Origin: Urophycis tenuis
Lineage: Eukaryota; Chordata; Actinopteri; Gadiformes; Phycidae
Direction of reading: 5' to 3'
Length of the DNA: 64,000 bases
NCBI GenBank assembly: GCA_036785325.1
Contig: JAXIVH010000107.1
Coordinates: 622,803-686,802 of the forward strand
Positions within the stretch are counted from its first letter, which is position 1; the number at the start of each line of letters is the position of its first letter. The translations under genes and the position numbers were made by a program. Of this stretch, positions 11,139 to 22,031 are shown in pieces. The notes below the pieces were generated by a model. It worked only from the letters and a program-made list of their open reading frames with translations, had not been told where the DNA came from and did no database searches.

Positions 11139-11847
11139 GCCTCTTCGGGAACCGTCACCTTACCGTGGTGGAGGGGTTTGTGTGTCCCTATGACCCAATA
11201 GCTATGTTGTCTGGAGCCTTGTGCTCCTGGTAGGGCCTCCCATGACAAACTGGTCTCTGGTGAGGGGCCTGACGAAGAATGGTTCAGGGCAGGACGGCAG
11301 GCCCTAAGGGGGAAGTCCCCCCAGCTGGCTATCTCGCTATTTTCACTCTACTGAATGCCGGCCATCTTGAATTTCAATGTCAAAACTAGGTTTGATGATT
11401 AAAATTATGTCACATTCGGAATCCACATGGTTGACTTGTATGAAAAAGTGCCTTCATACATGATTCTAGGTCCCCAGTCCAAATATGATTGTTTTGGGGG
11501 GTCACGGCCTAAAAGGTTAAGAACTATTGTACTAGATGACAGCCATCTTGAATTTCGCGGTCAAAACAAAGTTGTAATATCAAAATGATGTCAGATTTGG
11601 AATCCTCATGGTTGACTTGTATGAAAAAATGTTTTCATATATGATTCTAGGTCATCCAGATCAAAAGTTATTTTTTAGAGATGGCGCCGGGCGCCATTTT
11701 GAATTTGGCTCTCTAGCAAAAAATGCCGGGATTTTTGGGAGGGACATGGGGGCTAAATCTTTTCTAAAGGGTCCATAGAGGTTAAATCAATCATCAAAAC
11801 ATTCTTGCCAGAGGATGGTCACAGAACCTCACATTATGACCAGACTA
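11139..11847 (-). repeat. Right terminal inverted repeat of the XPG-domain transposon
   Basis: Reverse complement of 2939-3631, preceded on its inner side by an A-rich run (11096-11138) that mirrors the poly-T run of the left arm. It ends GACTA at 11847 next to the GTA target duplicate. Confidence 0.9.
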
Positions 11848-11965
11848 GTAGTGTGTTTTTCTCCTAAGAGCCGGACAGACAGCTATCAAATGGCCTTGCT
11901 CATGGCAGTAAAAACACTCGCGACTCTCACCTACAGCTGTTAATGGGCTTTTACGTGAGTCATCT
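11848..11965 (-). pseudogene. Ty3/Gypsy gag CCHC zinc-knuckle fragment
   Basis: The minus-strand frame reads CFYCHEQGHLIAVC, a C-x2-C-x4-H-x4-C zinc knuckle typical of retrotransposon gag, followed by a basic PALRRK stretch. Its frame is interrupted exactly at the GTA triplet where the large transposon entered and continues at 2938. On the gag side the similarity stops at about 11965, where a different, palindromic sequence begins. Confidence 0.75.
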
Positions 11966-12059
11966 TGGTGGATGATGGTCATTAGGCCATACCTAATGAC
12001 TGTCGTTCTCCAGTGGTCCCACCCACCCCTAATGACCATCATCCACCAAGATGACTCAC
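11955..12059. repeat. Perfect 32-bp inverted repeat with 41-bp spacer
   Basis: The 32-bp arms 11955-11986 and 12028-12059 are exact reverse complements, beginning GTGAGTCATC and ending GATGACTCAC. The downstream motif GAGGCGAAACGTCTTC (12140-12156) is one I associate with a dispersed fish repeat of unassigned class, so the hairpin may belong to that repeat's end. Confidence 0.8.
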
Positions 12060-12355
12060 AGGCCCCAAACAATGGTCATGTGAAGCTACACTAATGATCT
12101 CAGACTGATGCGTTACGAACTGATGAAGCCGCTTGGATAAGAGGCGAAACGTCTTCACAGACATATCTAAGTCCAGTTGCGTTCAATTTAATTGTTGGCC
12201 GGATTAAACATGACCTGGATTAATGAGAATATTCATAGACTTTAAAGTGGTACTGTGTTTTAACAAGGAAGACTGTGGTGCTTATGGATGAAGATGATAT
12301 GAAGATCATTGTGCTTGTGAACATTGAAGATGTGCTTGTGCAACTGATGGATTCT
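12060..12355. other. Dispersed-repeat-like sequence, class unassigned
   Basis: Contains the GAGGCGAAACGTCTTC motif followed by AAGTCCAGTTGC, a combination seen at the ends of a common fish repeat. No gene was recognised. Confidence 0.4.
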
Positions 12356-12357
12356 TT

Positions 12358-13693
12358 TCATCGGTTTTTATTGAAGAACAATATTTGTTCTACTGTGCTG
12401 GGATTGAGACGATTCCTTTTTTTGGAAATTACTTCATCTGCTATTGAGAACACTCTCGCACATGGAACAGATGAGGCTGGGGTGCACAAGTACACAATTG
12501 CCAGCTTGTACAGGTTAGGGTAAATGCACTTCCGCCTCTCCCAATAGATAAGTGGGTCATCTGTCCTCCCGATATTTGGCTCCGACAGATAGCGCTGAAC
12601 CTCCACTGTGGCATCAGCCGTCACATTGTGCTTTGTTCTGGATGCCATCACTGTGGCGTCTAGATGACTCCAAAGCTTGTTTCCTGAGAAGCATAAACAG
12701 ATAATGTAAGTGAGGGTCATAAGTCCTCTAAATTGACTTAACTAAAGGAGAAAAAAATATTACCAGGTCTTTTAACTACATTAGAAGTTGATGTTGAAGC
12801 CTCTGCAGATGATTGTTGATGGCTGGTTTCACTTATGCCGTTGGCACGCTCAGATGTGAGTCGTCTTACTGCTTCATCAGCCTTTGAGTGTCTAAAGAAA
12901 CCTATGTTTTGAATCTGGGATCAAGTAATGTAGGAAGTGATGTAATGCTGGAGCTCTGTAGAGTATGCAGCTTTTCCCTGAGCAGCTTGATGAGGTGCTC
13001 TCCCAGCTCTCTAGTCAGTGGTTTACTGCTCCTCATTGTCTCCTCTTGGAGCATCTTCTCAATCATTTTGAGCAGTGGAATGACCTTTGAGCCAGACACT
13101 CTTTTCTCTTCAGAAAGCTCCACAGTGGCTTTGTGGAACGGAGACAGGATGGCCAGACACCCAACGGCATTGGTGTATTCCTCAGATGTCAATGCAGGGA
13201 TGTTACACACCAAGCCACCCAAAGCTGCCCCCACAGCGTTGGGTGGCTCCCTTTGCTCCACCAGTTTCTGGAGCATTTTGAAAGTGCTGTTCCACCTTGT
13301 TTCCACCTCCTGGATGAGCTTTAGCTTAGGCTTCCCCATTTGCTCCTGAATTAGTGCAAGTTTCTCTTTTAAATCACAAAAATTATAGTTATCGTGAAAA
13401 ATTGAGCAATAACATGAAAATAATGTCAGTGAACCTACTTTGGCCGTTGTGCTGCTCCAGAAATATCCCACCAGCCTCCTTGCCTTTGTGTGAATATCGG
13501 ACAGCACAGGGGTCAAATCAAGAGACTTCTTGATGATGAGATTTAAAGTGTGAGCCACACAGATGGCATGGCGCAGCCTCAGTGCCTTGCCACAAGCGAT
13601 CATGTTAGCTGCACCATCAGTGACCAGACATGTGACCTTTGAGAATATCCCCCATTCCTCTATAAGTGAGGTTTTCACACTTGCCAAATTCAA
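12358..13693 (-). pseudogene. hAT transposase (ZBED1-like), decayed and N-terminally incomplete
   Basis: Minus-strand exons read as the C-terminal two-thirds of a hAT transposase. From 13693 come a TCLVTDGAANM block with a catalytic-type Asp, CVAHTLNLIIKKSLD, a VETRWNSTFKML block and LLDPRFK. An exon at about 12770-12893 carries a Ser-rich linker. After a GT..AG intron, the exon at 12358-12700 carries the dimerisation region (DPLIYWERRK, VYLCTPASSVPCARVFSIADEV). A ~75-bp in-frame GT..AG insert at about 13364-13438 looks like a small intron. A one-base change near 12905 introduces a stop just after LLDPRFK. The BED finger and the first catalytic Asp are missing beyond 13693, and terminal repeats were not found. 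Confidence 0.8.
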
Positions 13694-13770
13694 ACTAACT
13701 AACTCACACTGAAACTAACTAACTCGCACTGAAACTAACTAACTCGCACTGAAACTTTATTCTTTATTCT
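13690..13770 (+). repeat. Short minisatellite, ~22-bp unit
   Basis: About three tandem copies of a unit reading AACTAACTAACTCGCACTGA with small variations, directly before a LINE-tail-like sequence. Confidence 0.75.
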
Positions 13771-13975
13771 TTATTCAGATCCCCATTAGCTTCCACAGCA
13801 GTGGTCGCTAATCTTCCTGGGGTCCACATAAACCATGGAAACAATACAAAGACATATAAACATACATATAAAAAGCCTATCAATAAAACTATAATAAAAA
13901 AAACTAATAAAATAAAACTAACTATAACTCACTGAAACTCACTCTGAAACTCACCGAAACTCACACCGAGACAAC
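13758..13975 (-). mobile_element. Non-LTR retrotransposon 3' end, family unassigned
   Basis: On the minus strand the sequence ends in GCTAATGGGGATCTGAATAAAG followed by two more AATAAAG copies. This is the form of a LINE or SINE 3' terminus with a simple heptamer tail. The GGGGATCC/TAATAAA context is common at fish LINE ends; the clade was not determined. Confidence 0.55.
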
Positions 13976-14679
13976 AAATGTGCCAATGAGGCAGGTGGCG
14001 CAGTGACGCTTTATGCGTTTGTGAATCCCGCCTAAATTTCGAACATCCAACGAAGCTTGGTTTGTCATCAATGACGTCACCGCCCCAAATGGTACATAAC
14101 GCGATACGCGCTCCACTAAACACTTCCTGGATTACTCGACCCACGCTCCAAAGCATTGGCACCCCACGTCCCAAGACTACTTACCTCCCTACTAACAAAA
14201 CAAGAGAAAACACGATCAACTGAAATGGCGGTCCACCCCTACTATGCAAACTATATCTATTTCCCACCTAAGCTTTTCCCGAAAGGACATGTGGCTGGTT
14301 GGGAGATGAGGAGGATGAGGAAGTGCTGGCTACCCCCCAATGGTGGCCATCTTGGCTCCTTATATTCTTGGGGTTTCCTGCTGCAGCCAATCACCATCAG
14401 GGGCCTGAAATCCCTCGACCAATCCTCCTCCGGGTATGGCACATTCCTATTTACATGTAGGATTGGCAAGGAAAAACCCCAAAACAGAGCAAACAACAAA
14501 CTATGACCACAGTCATAACACGTTGGATCTGGTACTTTTTTTATTGGATCCGCCACCTCCTGTGTCACTATGAAAAGTGAATCGCCAAAATAAAATAAAA
14601 ATAAATGCACCGATTCATGGGTTCATGCCGTTTTGCGCAAGTTTAAAATGTTTCCGTGTAATTTGTCATCTGTGATCAA
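13976..14679. other. No gene or repeat recognised
   Basis: Open frames here (for example 14224-14506 plus and 14257-14610 minus) carry no recognisable domain and lack convincing codon structure. I see nothing else to annotate. Confidence 0.4.
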
Positions 14680-14945
14680 ATGTCTTGTCTTTATGTCTTG
14701 TCTTGGATGTCTGTACCAATATTAATTATTCTTCATACCACCATTGCTCTTGTCTTTGATGTTTGCACCATTATTATTTACTATTTATTCCTCATTCTAC
14801 TACTGCTCTTGTGTATGTATGTACCGATGTATGTATGTATGTATGCGTTTTTTCTTTCTTTCTTTCTTTCATTCTGTAAGTGACTTTGGGTCTTTGAAAA
14901 GCGCTATACAAATAAAATGAATTATTACTATAATTATTAGATGCC
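14680..14945 (+). mobile_element. L2-type LINE 3' UTR and terminus
   Basis: A pyrimidine-rich 3' UTR with TCTTGTCTT repeats ends in TGTAAGTGACTTTGGG, then AAAAGCGCTATACAAATAAAATG and a degenerate (ATTATT)n tail. This is the widespread fish L2/V-SINE-type 3' terminus. It contains a short (TATG)n run near 14813-14846. Confidence 0.75.
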
Positions 14946-16697
14946 TTTGATCATTTCTTCCTCGAAAATCCAAATACCACCCTACCACCCCAAATTTGTC
15001 CCCAAAAAAAATTGGAAACTGTGCTGAAGGCCGCAAATGCCACTCTACAGAAATAATTTCTGCATGGAAACGTAGGAAAATTCGTCTTCTCACTCACATT
15101 CGTCTGCTAAGGCTGTCATAGGAGTTATAGTTTGGGCGTAGGATGCACAGATGCGCCACCAACATGCACCCACAGACTCATAGACTGCATGTTAAAAAGG
15201 CAGGAAAATTTCTGGAGAAAAGCAGAGATAACATTTCTTCCGATCACTCTAAAAGTCCAATTCCTTCAGTTTTACTTCACAAAACACATATGTAGACGTT
15301 CAGAAAGAGCTCAAGATGCTCAGAGTGAAGCTGGTTCAAAGATAGGACCTACGGTTTTGCCAGAAATCCTTTTTGTTAGAGGATACTTTCAGACGTTTTT
15401 CCCTCTCTCTCAGCGCCGTCACATGTCACAGCAGCAGCTGTGGTTTACTTGTCTGCTCTGATTGGTGGCTTCCACCTGGGCCTGGTTGCATGGCTACCAA
15501 AGCCTGCCTCCACAAGCCTGACTGTGATTAACTTTATTGAACTCTCTGTATAATAACAATGACTGTCAATAATACAGTTTGAATGTCGGCCATTTTATGC
15601 TTCTCTCTCACAGACACAAACACAGACAGATAGATAGAGACAGACAATGTCAATGGTACATTTTTAACAGCCTATTCGCTCTCTCATATGAACACACGTT
15701 GAAAGCTTGATCTGTCACATACCTAAGCAATGGTAGAGGTCATATACTGTAAACTACTCAGCAGTGTCAATAATGTATGGGCGAGAGTCATGGGCCAGAG
15801 TCAAGCGCACTCAAAATTTCTTTAGAAATTCAACTTTCAACTTATCAAGCATTCGCTAAGACTTCTTGTCACTTTAGTACTTTTTATCACACTAGTGTAT
15901 CACTTTTTCATCCCCCTGTATCAGTTTTTGATTACAAATAAATTAAACACATCATTTCAACAACACACTCATTTTCATAGATATATTTTTTTAGCTGAAC
16001 AGTTGAAAACTATCTTGACTTTTCATTGTGGACAGTGGAACAGAACAGAAAAGTGAACATTTAGGTAGAACACTTGAAATAAATTCCAAAGATGCTTGAA
16101 GCAGCGGTCCTCATCTGTTTGATGGCGAGCCATGCCGCTTGATGAGTGAGCAGCTCTCCTTCCTTTGCCCTGCCAAGTCTACTTAAGGAAGGGGATGCCA
16201 CCGCTTGCATGGTGGTCCCACTGTGTTGATGAAGAGGTTTGCTGCATTTCTTGTCGTCAGTTTGTTTCTGTACTCTGTTATAATGCTGCACATTGTGCTG
16301 AACCCCCTTGTTATGTCCACATCAAGTCCACTGCAGCATGTCAGTACAAACTTGAACTACTAACAACATCGCATGGCTGCGTGAAGGGCTAAATGCGCAT
16401 CCAGCCTAGCGCTGTGCATGTTGGGAACTGAAGTTCTTAATGTTATTCGCGCATAATATCACATCGTTCCCCCTATAAAGTAAACAACATCTTTACGTAA
16501 TATAATGCACTTTAACCATGAACTGTTATGCCTTTACTATGTAAACATTATATATATCCCTCTCCAATGCTATTCTTGCCCTTACAAGGAAATAACCAAA
16601 TAAACTGTCTGAATAAAGCATCTCAATCAATTTCTCTAATAAATCAAAACCATAGGTCATAGAACACTGTTCAGTTTTCACATTGTTGGATTCCACA
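14946..16697. other. Intergenic, nothing recognised
   Basis: No coding domain, RNA gene or paired terminal repeat was found on either strand. A short GACA/GATA-type simple repeat lies near 15610-15650. Confidence 0.4.
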
Positions 16698-18332
16698 TGT
16701 GGCAAGGCTACGAGAATAATCAAATTTATAGTGAAATGACAACACGACGCCACCTAGGGGAATTTCCCCCCAAGGAATTAGTATAAGGACAAGTAATCGA
16801 CGGTCAACTACAGGACACAGGTTCGAACAACACAGGCACTGGACGTGATCCCAAAAAGATACAAAATTTATTGTTCACAAAGTGGTTCCCTTAAAATATT
16901 TTAGCACAGGTTGTCAATATGATTCACGATCAATACAATATTGCACAAACCGAATTTTCTTTAAAAATGTTGCTATATTGCCTTTAAAGTGCAGGGATAC
17001 AGAAGATTGAGGGCTCACCGGGCGAGATGACTTGCTGACGGGGGAAAAGGGGAAGGGTACCTTATGCTACACCACACGTGAAAAACCACACAAATTGTTG
17101 ACACACAGGTGCACTACTGTACAGGAAAGTGAAGGGGGACGACCACAACCAAATCAGCCAGCCACTCGCACCAGCAGCACCAACAGCTCCGGTCCAAAAA
17201 GAAAAAGTAAAGCAATATTAGGCAATGCAACACGGAGGTGGGGACTCGCACACTATATTGTCCTGTTACCACAAGATATTGCGCTGAATCAGTCACACCA
17301 GAATCACTGGGTCTTAAATAGCGCACCCACTGACTCACACACACGACCAAGTGAGTTGGTCGTGTGCTAAACAGAATGAGTGATAGACAGGAGTCTATAC
17401 ACACACACACACACAAAGACAAAAAAAGAAGAAAAATTAACAATCATTAAACTGGTAACCGGCGCTAATGAAACCAGTCCAGACAGAACAGCAGTAGAGA
17501 CCCTAAAGGTGTAAAGGCCCGCTTCGGCAGATAAGCCACTGGCAGGACGTGGAGGCTTCTTTACTCCGGCACAAGAGGGGCGCACCACACAAGGCAGCTT
17601 TAACTGTTAACAGATCAGAGGTGCAGAGTCATACAACCAGCCAGAAAAGGCACAGGTACACAAGAGCAGTAAACAGATGAAGCAGCCTGCCGTAGAAAGT
17701 GGATACCACGCAACGCATGGACAACTACGCACCGGCTTGAAGGCCACGCTCCCCCACTCCCAGCCTCAGTCGGCAAATAAGCCGACACTGCAAAGCCAAG
17801 CATAAATAAGCCACATTACTACATAATACCAATGCACAGCCATACCAATACAATCGGGAGACATACCTGATGATGCAAAACAGGGAGTCACACACACACC
17901 GCACGCCGTGCCGCGCCTGGACAGCCACACACGCACACCACGCTGAAGCAGCGCTCCCGCAGCTGCAACCTCCAGCCCGACAACTGGCCGACTCTACTAT
18001 AAGCAGAGAGCACCATAAGCCACCACCAACAAGCTACAGATGCCCAACTACAAAACACTGCTAAAAACGTACTTACAAGTATGAAAAGTAAAGCTGCGCC
18101 CCACTAGGCCCCGCGACAGCCACGTCAGACCAAGCCACGCTGCCCACGTCAGAATCTGCCCTGGAGAAGACACACACCGGAGACAATTCTCACCCACCTA
18201 TAATGATTACGGCACCGCCCTGTGGTCAAAACTGATTACGCACAGTGGGCGGGGAGCAGAGGTGGAAAGCCACAGTGATTTAATACACCCTGAATACGAA
18301 AAATTAGGAGTGAGTGGAGCCACTCTGCCACA
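16698..18332 (-). mobile_element. Long terminal repeat (~1.6 kb) of an LTR retrotransposon
   Basis: The interval is bounded by the 7-bp inverted repeat TGTGGCA (16698) and TGCCACA (ends 18332), giving the TG...CA termini of an LTR. On the minus strand a purine-rich tract (AAAGAAAAGATTGAAA type, about 18335-18360) lies immediately before the LTR start, as a polypurine tract should. An AATAAA signal lies about 170 bp before the LTR end (near 16870), separating R from U5. A CA microsatellite occurs at 17398-17416. Only one LTR is present in the window, so this is the 3' LTR of a truncated copy. Confidence 0.7.
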
Positions 18333-18688
18333 CACATTTCAATCTTTTCTTTACAGCTTTTTTTTTAATCACAGGTAAGTAAACAACTAAACAGTCCATA
18401 TTGCTGTTCCGGTAAGGGTAAGTAGAAATGCACAGTCTGTATTACTTTCAGCAACTCTCAATCAGCTTCAGTGGCGGCTGAGCATTTCTACTAGGTCTGG
18501 AAAATCTCTCAGCAGCTGGTGACACAGAGATTGCTGTCTGAGCATTGTCAGCGCGATCTTGCTTGCCGTTGGATGATTCCGGGGATTCAGGAGTGTCCTG
18601 TTGAGGCTCAACCTCCTGAGCTGTTGTTTCATCAATTGGTTGTAGTGAGAACCACCATGTCTTCACAGGTGCTCTAAATCAGTGACAA
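18333..18688 (-). pseudogene. LTR-retrotransposon internal end: PPT and C-terminal polyprotein scrap
   Basis: Minus-strand frame 18666-18448 encodes an acidic/Pro-rich stretch ending in RFSRPSRNAQPPLKL and a stop about 110 bp before the LTR. The basic R-x-SR-x-R-x-PP ending is typical of the C-terminus of Ty3/Gypsy polyproteins. The remaining internal region is absent because an inverted-repeat element begins at 18691. Confidence 0.5.
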
Positions 18689-18690
18689 TA

Positions 18691-19332
18691 GGCGAGTTTC
18701 AGTTCGTTTGCATTTGCGCATTTGTTGCAACAAGAATTGAGAAGATCCGGCGGAACTCGTCATAATCACTACAAGTTCCCATCACGTCAAGGCGGACACA
18801 GGTGAACTTCTCGTCAACAAGGATGGCATACGAAGTGGCTCTTGTGTTCTTCGTAGCATTGGATTTCCCCTTATTGATGCAGGCTGAGGAGCAAAGTTGA
18901 TTAATTTTCTGCATGCACAATGACTTGGCTGTGTGGAGAAATGTGTAAATAAAATAAAAAAATGCATGATGAGTGATGAAGTTAAAGTTCACAAAATCGT
19001 CTCTTTTTAATATGCATAGTTTGGGAGAGGGCACCAGGCACGCCTCTCTGGAAGGAGTTATGTCACTTTTGACGTGGGGAATTTAATGTTGGTATTGCAA
19101 ACAACCAGGGCAAAGTTGAGAGGATGTTGAGGGGAGTGTCTTATGTCCACACTTGCTCAAGAGCAAATGCCCAGAAAAGCAGGCGGAAGTTGTTTTCCTG
19201 AAACCACGCGAGTTTTGAAAGCCAGGTGACTCGTCGCATCGGAAGTTTATCACAGGTATTTCTGACGTTTTCATCCCAGAATGCATTCTGACGCATGGCA
19301 AACGAAGCCGCATGCCTCATCTGAAACTCGCC
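18691..19332. mobile_element. Short inverted-repeat DNA element carrying a coding-like segment
   Basis: Begins GGCGAGTTTCAG at 18691 and ends CTGAAACTCGCC at 19332, with TA on both outer sides (18689-18690 and 19333-19334). Further inside, TTCGTTTGC (left) is matched by GCAAACGAA (right), so the inverted repeat is at least 12 bp and continues imperfectly. On the minus strand, 18965-18730 reads as an exon-like segment (NTRATSYAILVDEKFTCVRL, TCSDYDEFRRIFSILVATNA) preceded by a CACACAG acceptor. It could be a deletion derivative of a cut-and-paste transposon that kept part of a gene; the superfamily is unknown. Confidence 0.6.
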
Positions 19333-19334
19333 TA

Positions 19335-20441
19335 CTGACTGCAGCTGCTGGTGCACTCTGGGAAGTGTGGTTCTTTGAGACCAATTCTGAGATTAAGCTC
19401 AACAAACACAAACTGACAAACAGTTTAATCAGTATTATCTACACCCATGCAATAGCTCCACTGGCCATGCAGCTCTTAACCTGCATGTTGCTGTTGTATA
19501 GCTAGACAGGTATACTTCTAAACAGAGTTTGGTTTAATTGCATTTCAGTTAGGCTGCTGTTGTAATTGACCTGGAGAGATATTGAGACAGAGAGGAGTGC
19601 TGCTGTATCCTGGGAAGGTATACACCACGAGGGATCCTGTCTTTAGTTCCCCATGTCACATCCAGTAATTCAGAGCGTGAACATCTTATGAATATCCAAT
19701 ATTTTTCAAATTTATCACGCCCCACCCCCCATTAAAAGGCAGTACAGGACGCTGCTAGCTGGTCTAACTGCTAACTTACATAAATACATGTCCTTAATTA
19801 ATATGATTAATGTTTTAAACTAATTATCTTACATGTTACACATTTGAGGCTTGTCAGGTAACGGCTGGGGTCATTTGATCAGTCAGTTCCCAGTCAGAAA
19901 GACCCCCAACCTTAGGATCTGAGATGGCTGCTCCACACATCAACAGTATTGAGAGCTGTAGTAATACTGTTTATCAGCACTTGTCTGATTTGTCTCTCAT
20001 TTAATCAGTCGAACACATAGTACTGTCCAACTGTGGACATGTTACCAGGGTGTGCAAAACATATATTACATTTAGAAATACTGCATAGTGCTTTGTCATG
20101 TCTAACCTGGTGAGAACTGGCATTCTATTGACCTGAGGTAAATTAAGTTCCTGGTGCAGTAAGTACATGAGTAGTGCAATACAAGTGGACAGTTGTAAAG
20201 TGAAAGTAGTAAGTAAGTGGTAAGTGGCAAGTAGTATGTAAACAGTGGGCCTGTAAAGTAACCAGTAAAAACTCAGTGCAAGTAGTAACAGTTAACGGTA
20301 AACAATAAACAATGAACAGACAGTGCAAGTAGAGGTAGTAATTATAGAGGTATGGATAGTACAGTGTAGTACAGTATGGAAATAATAAGTGACGATGTGG
20401 CGTACAGTAGTGCAAAAAAGTGTGCTTTGATTTCAGATTCA
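19335..20441. other. Intergenic; low-complexity LINE-UTR-like segment at 20150-20440
   Basis: No gene seen. The part from 20150 is made of short AAGTAG/AACAGT-rich phrases resembling the 3' UTR of fish LINEs seen again near 51950 and 55200, but no terminus or RT sequence was found. Confidence 0.4.
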
Positions 20442-21448
20442 GGCCCAATCTCAATTCTCTATCTTACCCCTTCCCCTTCCCAATTCTCTATCTTACCCCT
20501 TCCCCTTCCCCCTTCCCCTTGGTTTTGCGCGTTCATGTGAGACCAAGGGCTATCTCAATTCTCATTTCGACCGAGGGGTAGGGCCAAGGGGAAGGGGTAT
20601 ACACCCCTTGAAACCAAGTAAGATCGGGAGCTTACTTGAAACCAAGGGGTACGCATTACAATGCGCAACCGGCAACAATCGCGGCCAGATCTCAACGAGA
20701 GTCACATAAATGTAAGTAAGTAAGTAAGTAATAAGTATTTTCGGCTGAAATAATTTATTTAAAATTCATGGCAGTATTGTTTTGTGCTCTAAACAGTCCT
20801 GTACCCATATATTTGCAACCATATTCTTAATCGAAACTTTTTTGAAAATCGATATGCGAACGTTACATTGCTGAGTGCACAACTACACATTTCTCTGACT
20901 AGCAATGAACTCCATGCATGTCTAGTTTACTAAACACAATTAGCAGCGAATTCCGTTTGATATCAGTGTAGACAACTAGAGACAAATCGATACGTGCTTT
21001 ACATATATCGTCCTTTTTCACACAGGAACGCCGGAGGAAATCCGGCAGCTGATATGTTTTCGGCACGAAAACGAGCAGAAATTTCTGAAATCAAAATACG
21101 CTAAATCAAAATACGCTTCAAAGCAAATGTGGGAGTGAGTCATGCGGTCAATGTTGTAGCCATTCATAATGGTAAATAAAGACATGTTGGTTAACAAAGA
21201 CATTGTTTCTGAATCAATGAAATCAATTAAATTCAAAACCGTATTAACTGAAAAAGATACAAAACACCATGCAGTGTGTATAACAAATTGTCAATATTTT
21301 GTCGTCAATGTATGATGACGTAACCGTAACGAGTGTTGTCTCAATTCATAGGGGCATGTAGCCCTTACCCCTCTGTTTCAAGGGCCAAGACGTAGGGGAA
21401 GGGGAAGGGCCAAGGGGAAGGGGTAAGATAGAGAATTCAGATTGGGCC
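20442..21448. mobile_element. MITE-like element with TCA target duplication and an empty-site paralogue
   Basis: Starts GGCCCAATCTCAATTC and ends GATTGGGCC in inverted orientation, with pyrimidine-rich (TTACCCCTTCCCC) then purine-rich (GGGGAAGGGGTAAG) mirrored ends. The 3-bp TCA is duplicated at 20439-20441 and 21449-21451. The joined flanks match, apart from a few changes, an uninterrupted stretch at 21698-21745. A 3-bp duplication fits PIF/Harbinger-type elements. No transposase is encoded; a (TAAG)n run lies near 20712-20735. Confidence 0.85.
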
Positions 21449-21832
21449 TCACAGGATTACAGGTTGCAATTGAGTTGCCCCATATAACGATTGGAAAATA
21501 AATAATGAAACAGGTGACACCACACCTTCACCTGTCATACAACTAACTAAGTGGTTGGGGTGGTTTAACCTGTCCCAAATAATGAACCACGTTTGACCAT
21601 GTTTTCTGGGTCTTTGAAATCACTTACTGTGGGTTTGTATCCAAGTTCAATCTGTGCAACGTGGAGCTGTCGGGAATTCTGTTCTGTTTGAGCCTCAAAA
21701 GTGTGCTTTGATTTCAGATTTACAGGAATACAGGTTGCAATTGAGGCAGAAAACCACACCATGTTTTACTACCGGTATAGAAGTGTTCATGATAATAATG
21801 ATTCACCTATTTGATATTTATTATTTTCAAGT
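21449..21832 (+). repeat. Local duplicate of the MITE target (empty site)
   Basis: The stretch around 21698-21745 (GTGTGCTTTGATTTCAGATT followed by ACAGG and ATACAGGTTGCAATTGAG) repeats the two sides of the MITE insertion at 20421-20441 and 21449-21473. The duplication is therefore older than the insertion. The remaining sequence shows no gene. Confidence 0.7.
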
Positions 21833-22031
21833 TTAAAGGGACAATGTGTAACATTTTTATTAGTTTAATATCAAAATCTTTGTTGCCCGTTCACAAGTTT
21901 GTCCTTTTTCACGAATATGTACCACCACTATTAATTCCAAGTATGCCTATAGGATTTACATTTTACATTTGCATATACATGAGCGTCGCCCGGCGCTCCA
22001 TATGCATGTGCCATCTTGAAATACGTTAGCA

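Larger units (their letters stand above)
2939..11847 (+). mobile_element. Large DNA transposon with ~0.7 kb terminal inverted repeats, XPG-domain (Academ-like)
   Basis: The two ends are long imperfect inverted copies of each other, starting TAGTC at 2939 and ending GACTA at 11847. They are flanked by the same triplet GTA (2936-2938 and 11848-11850), a 3-bp target duplication. Removing the element with one GTA puts the Gypsy gag and pol pieces into one open frame, which independently confirms the boundaries. Inside are a broken multi-block gene (3691-5455) and a segment with XPG/FEN1-like nuclease motifs (10080-10989). A 3-bp duplication with an XPG-type domain matches what is described for the Academ superfamily; the superfamily call is an inference. 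A Rex1 LINE (6340-9560) interrupts the element, so the original was about 5.7 kb. Confidence 0.75.

Noticed and set aside
11140..11850. Right arm as an independent MITE
   Set aside because: Its only clear partner is the left arm at 2939-3631 in inverted orientation, with a shared target duplication, so it is one end of the large element.
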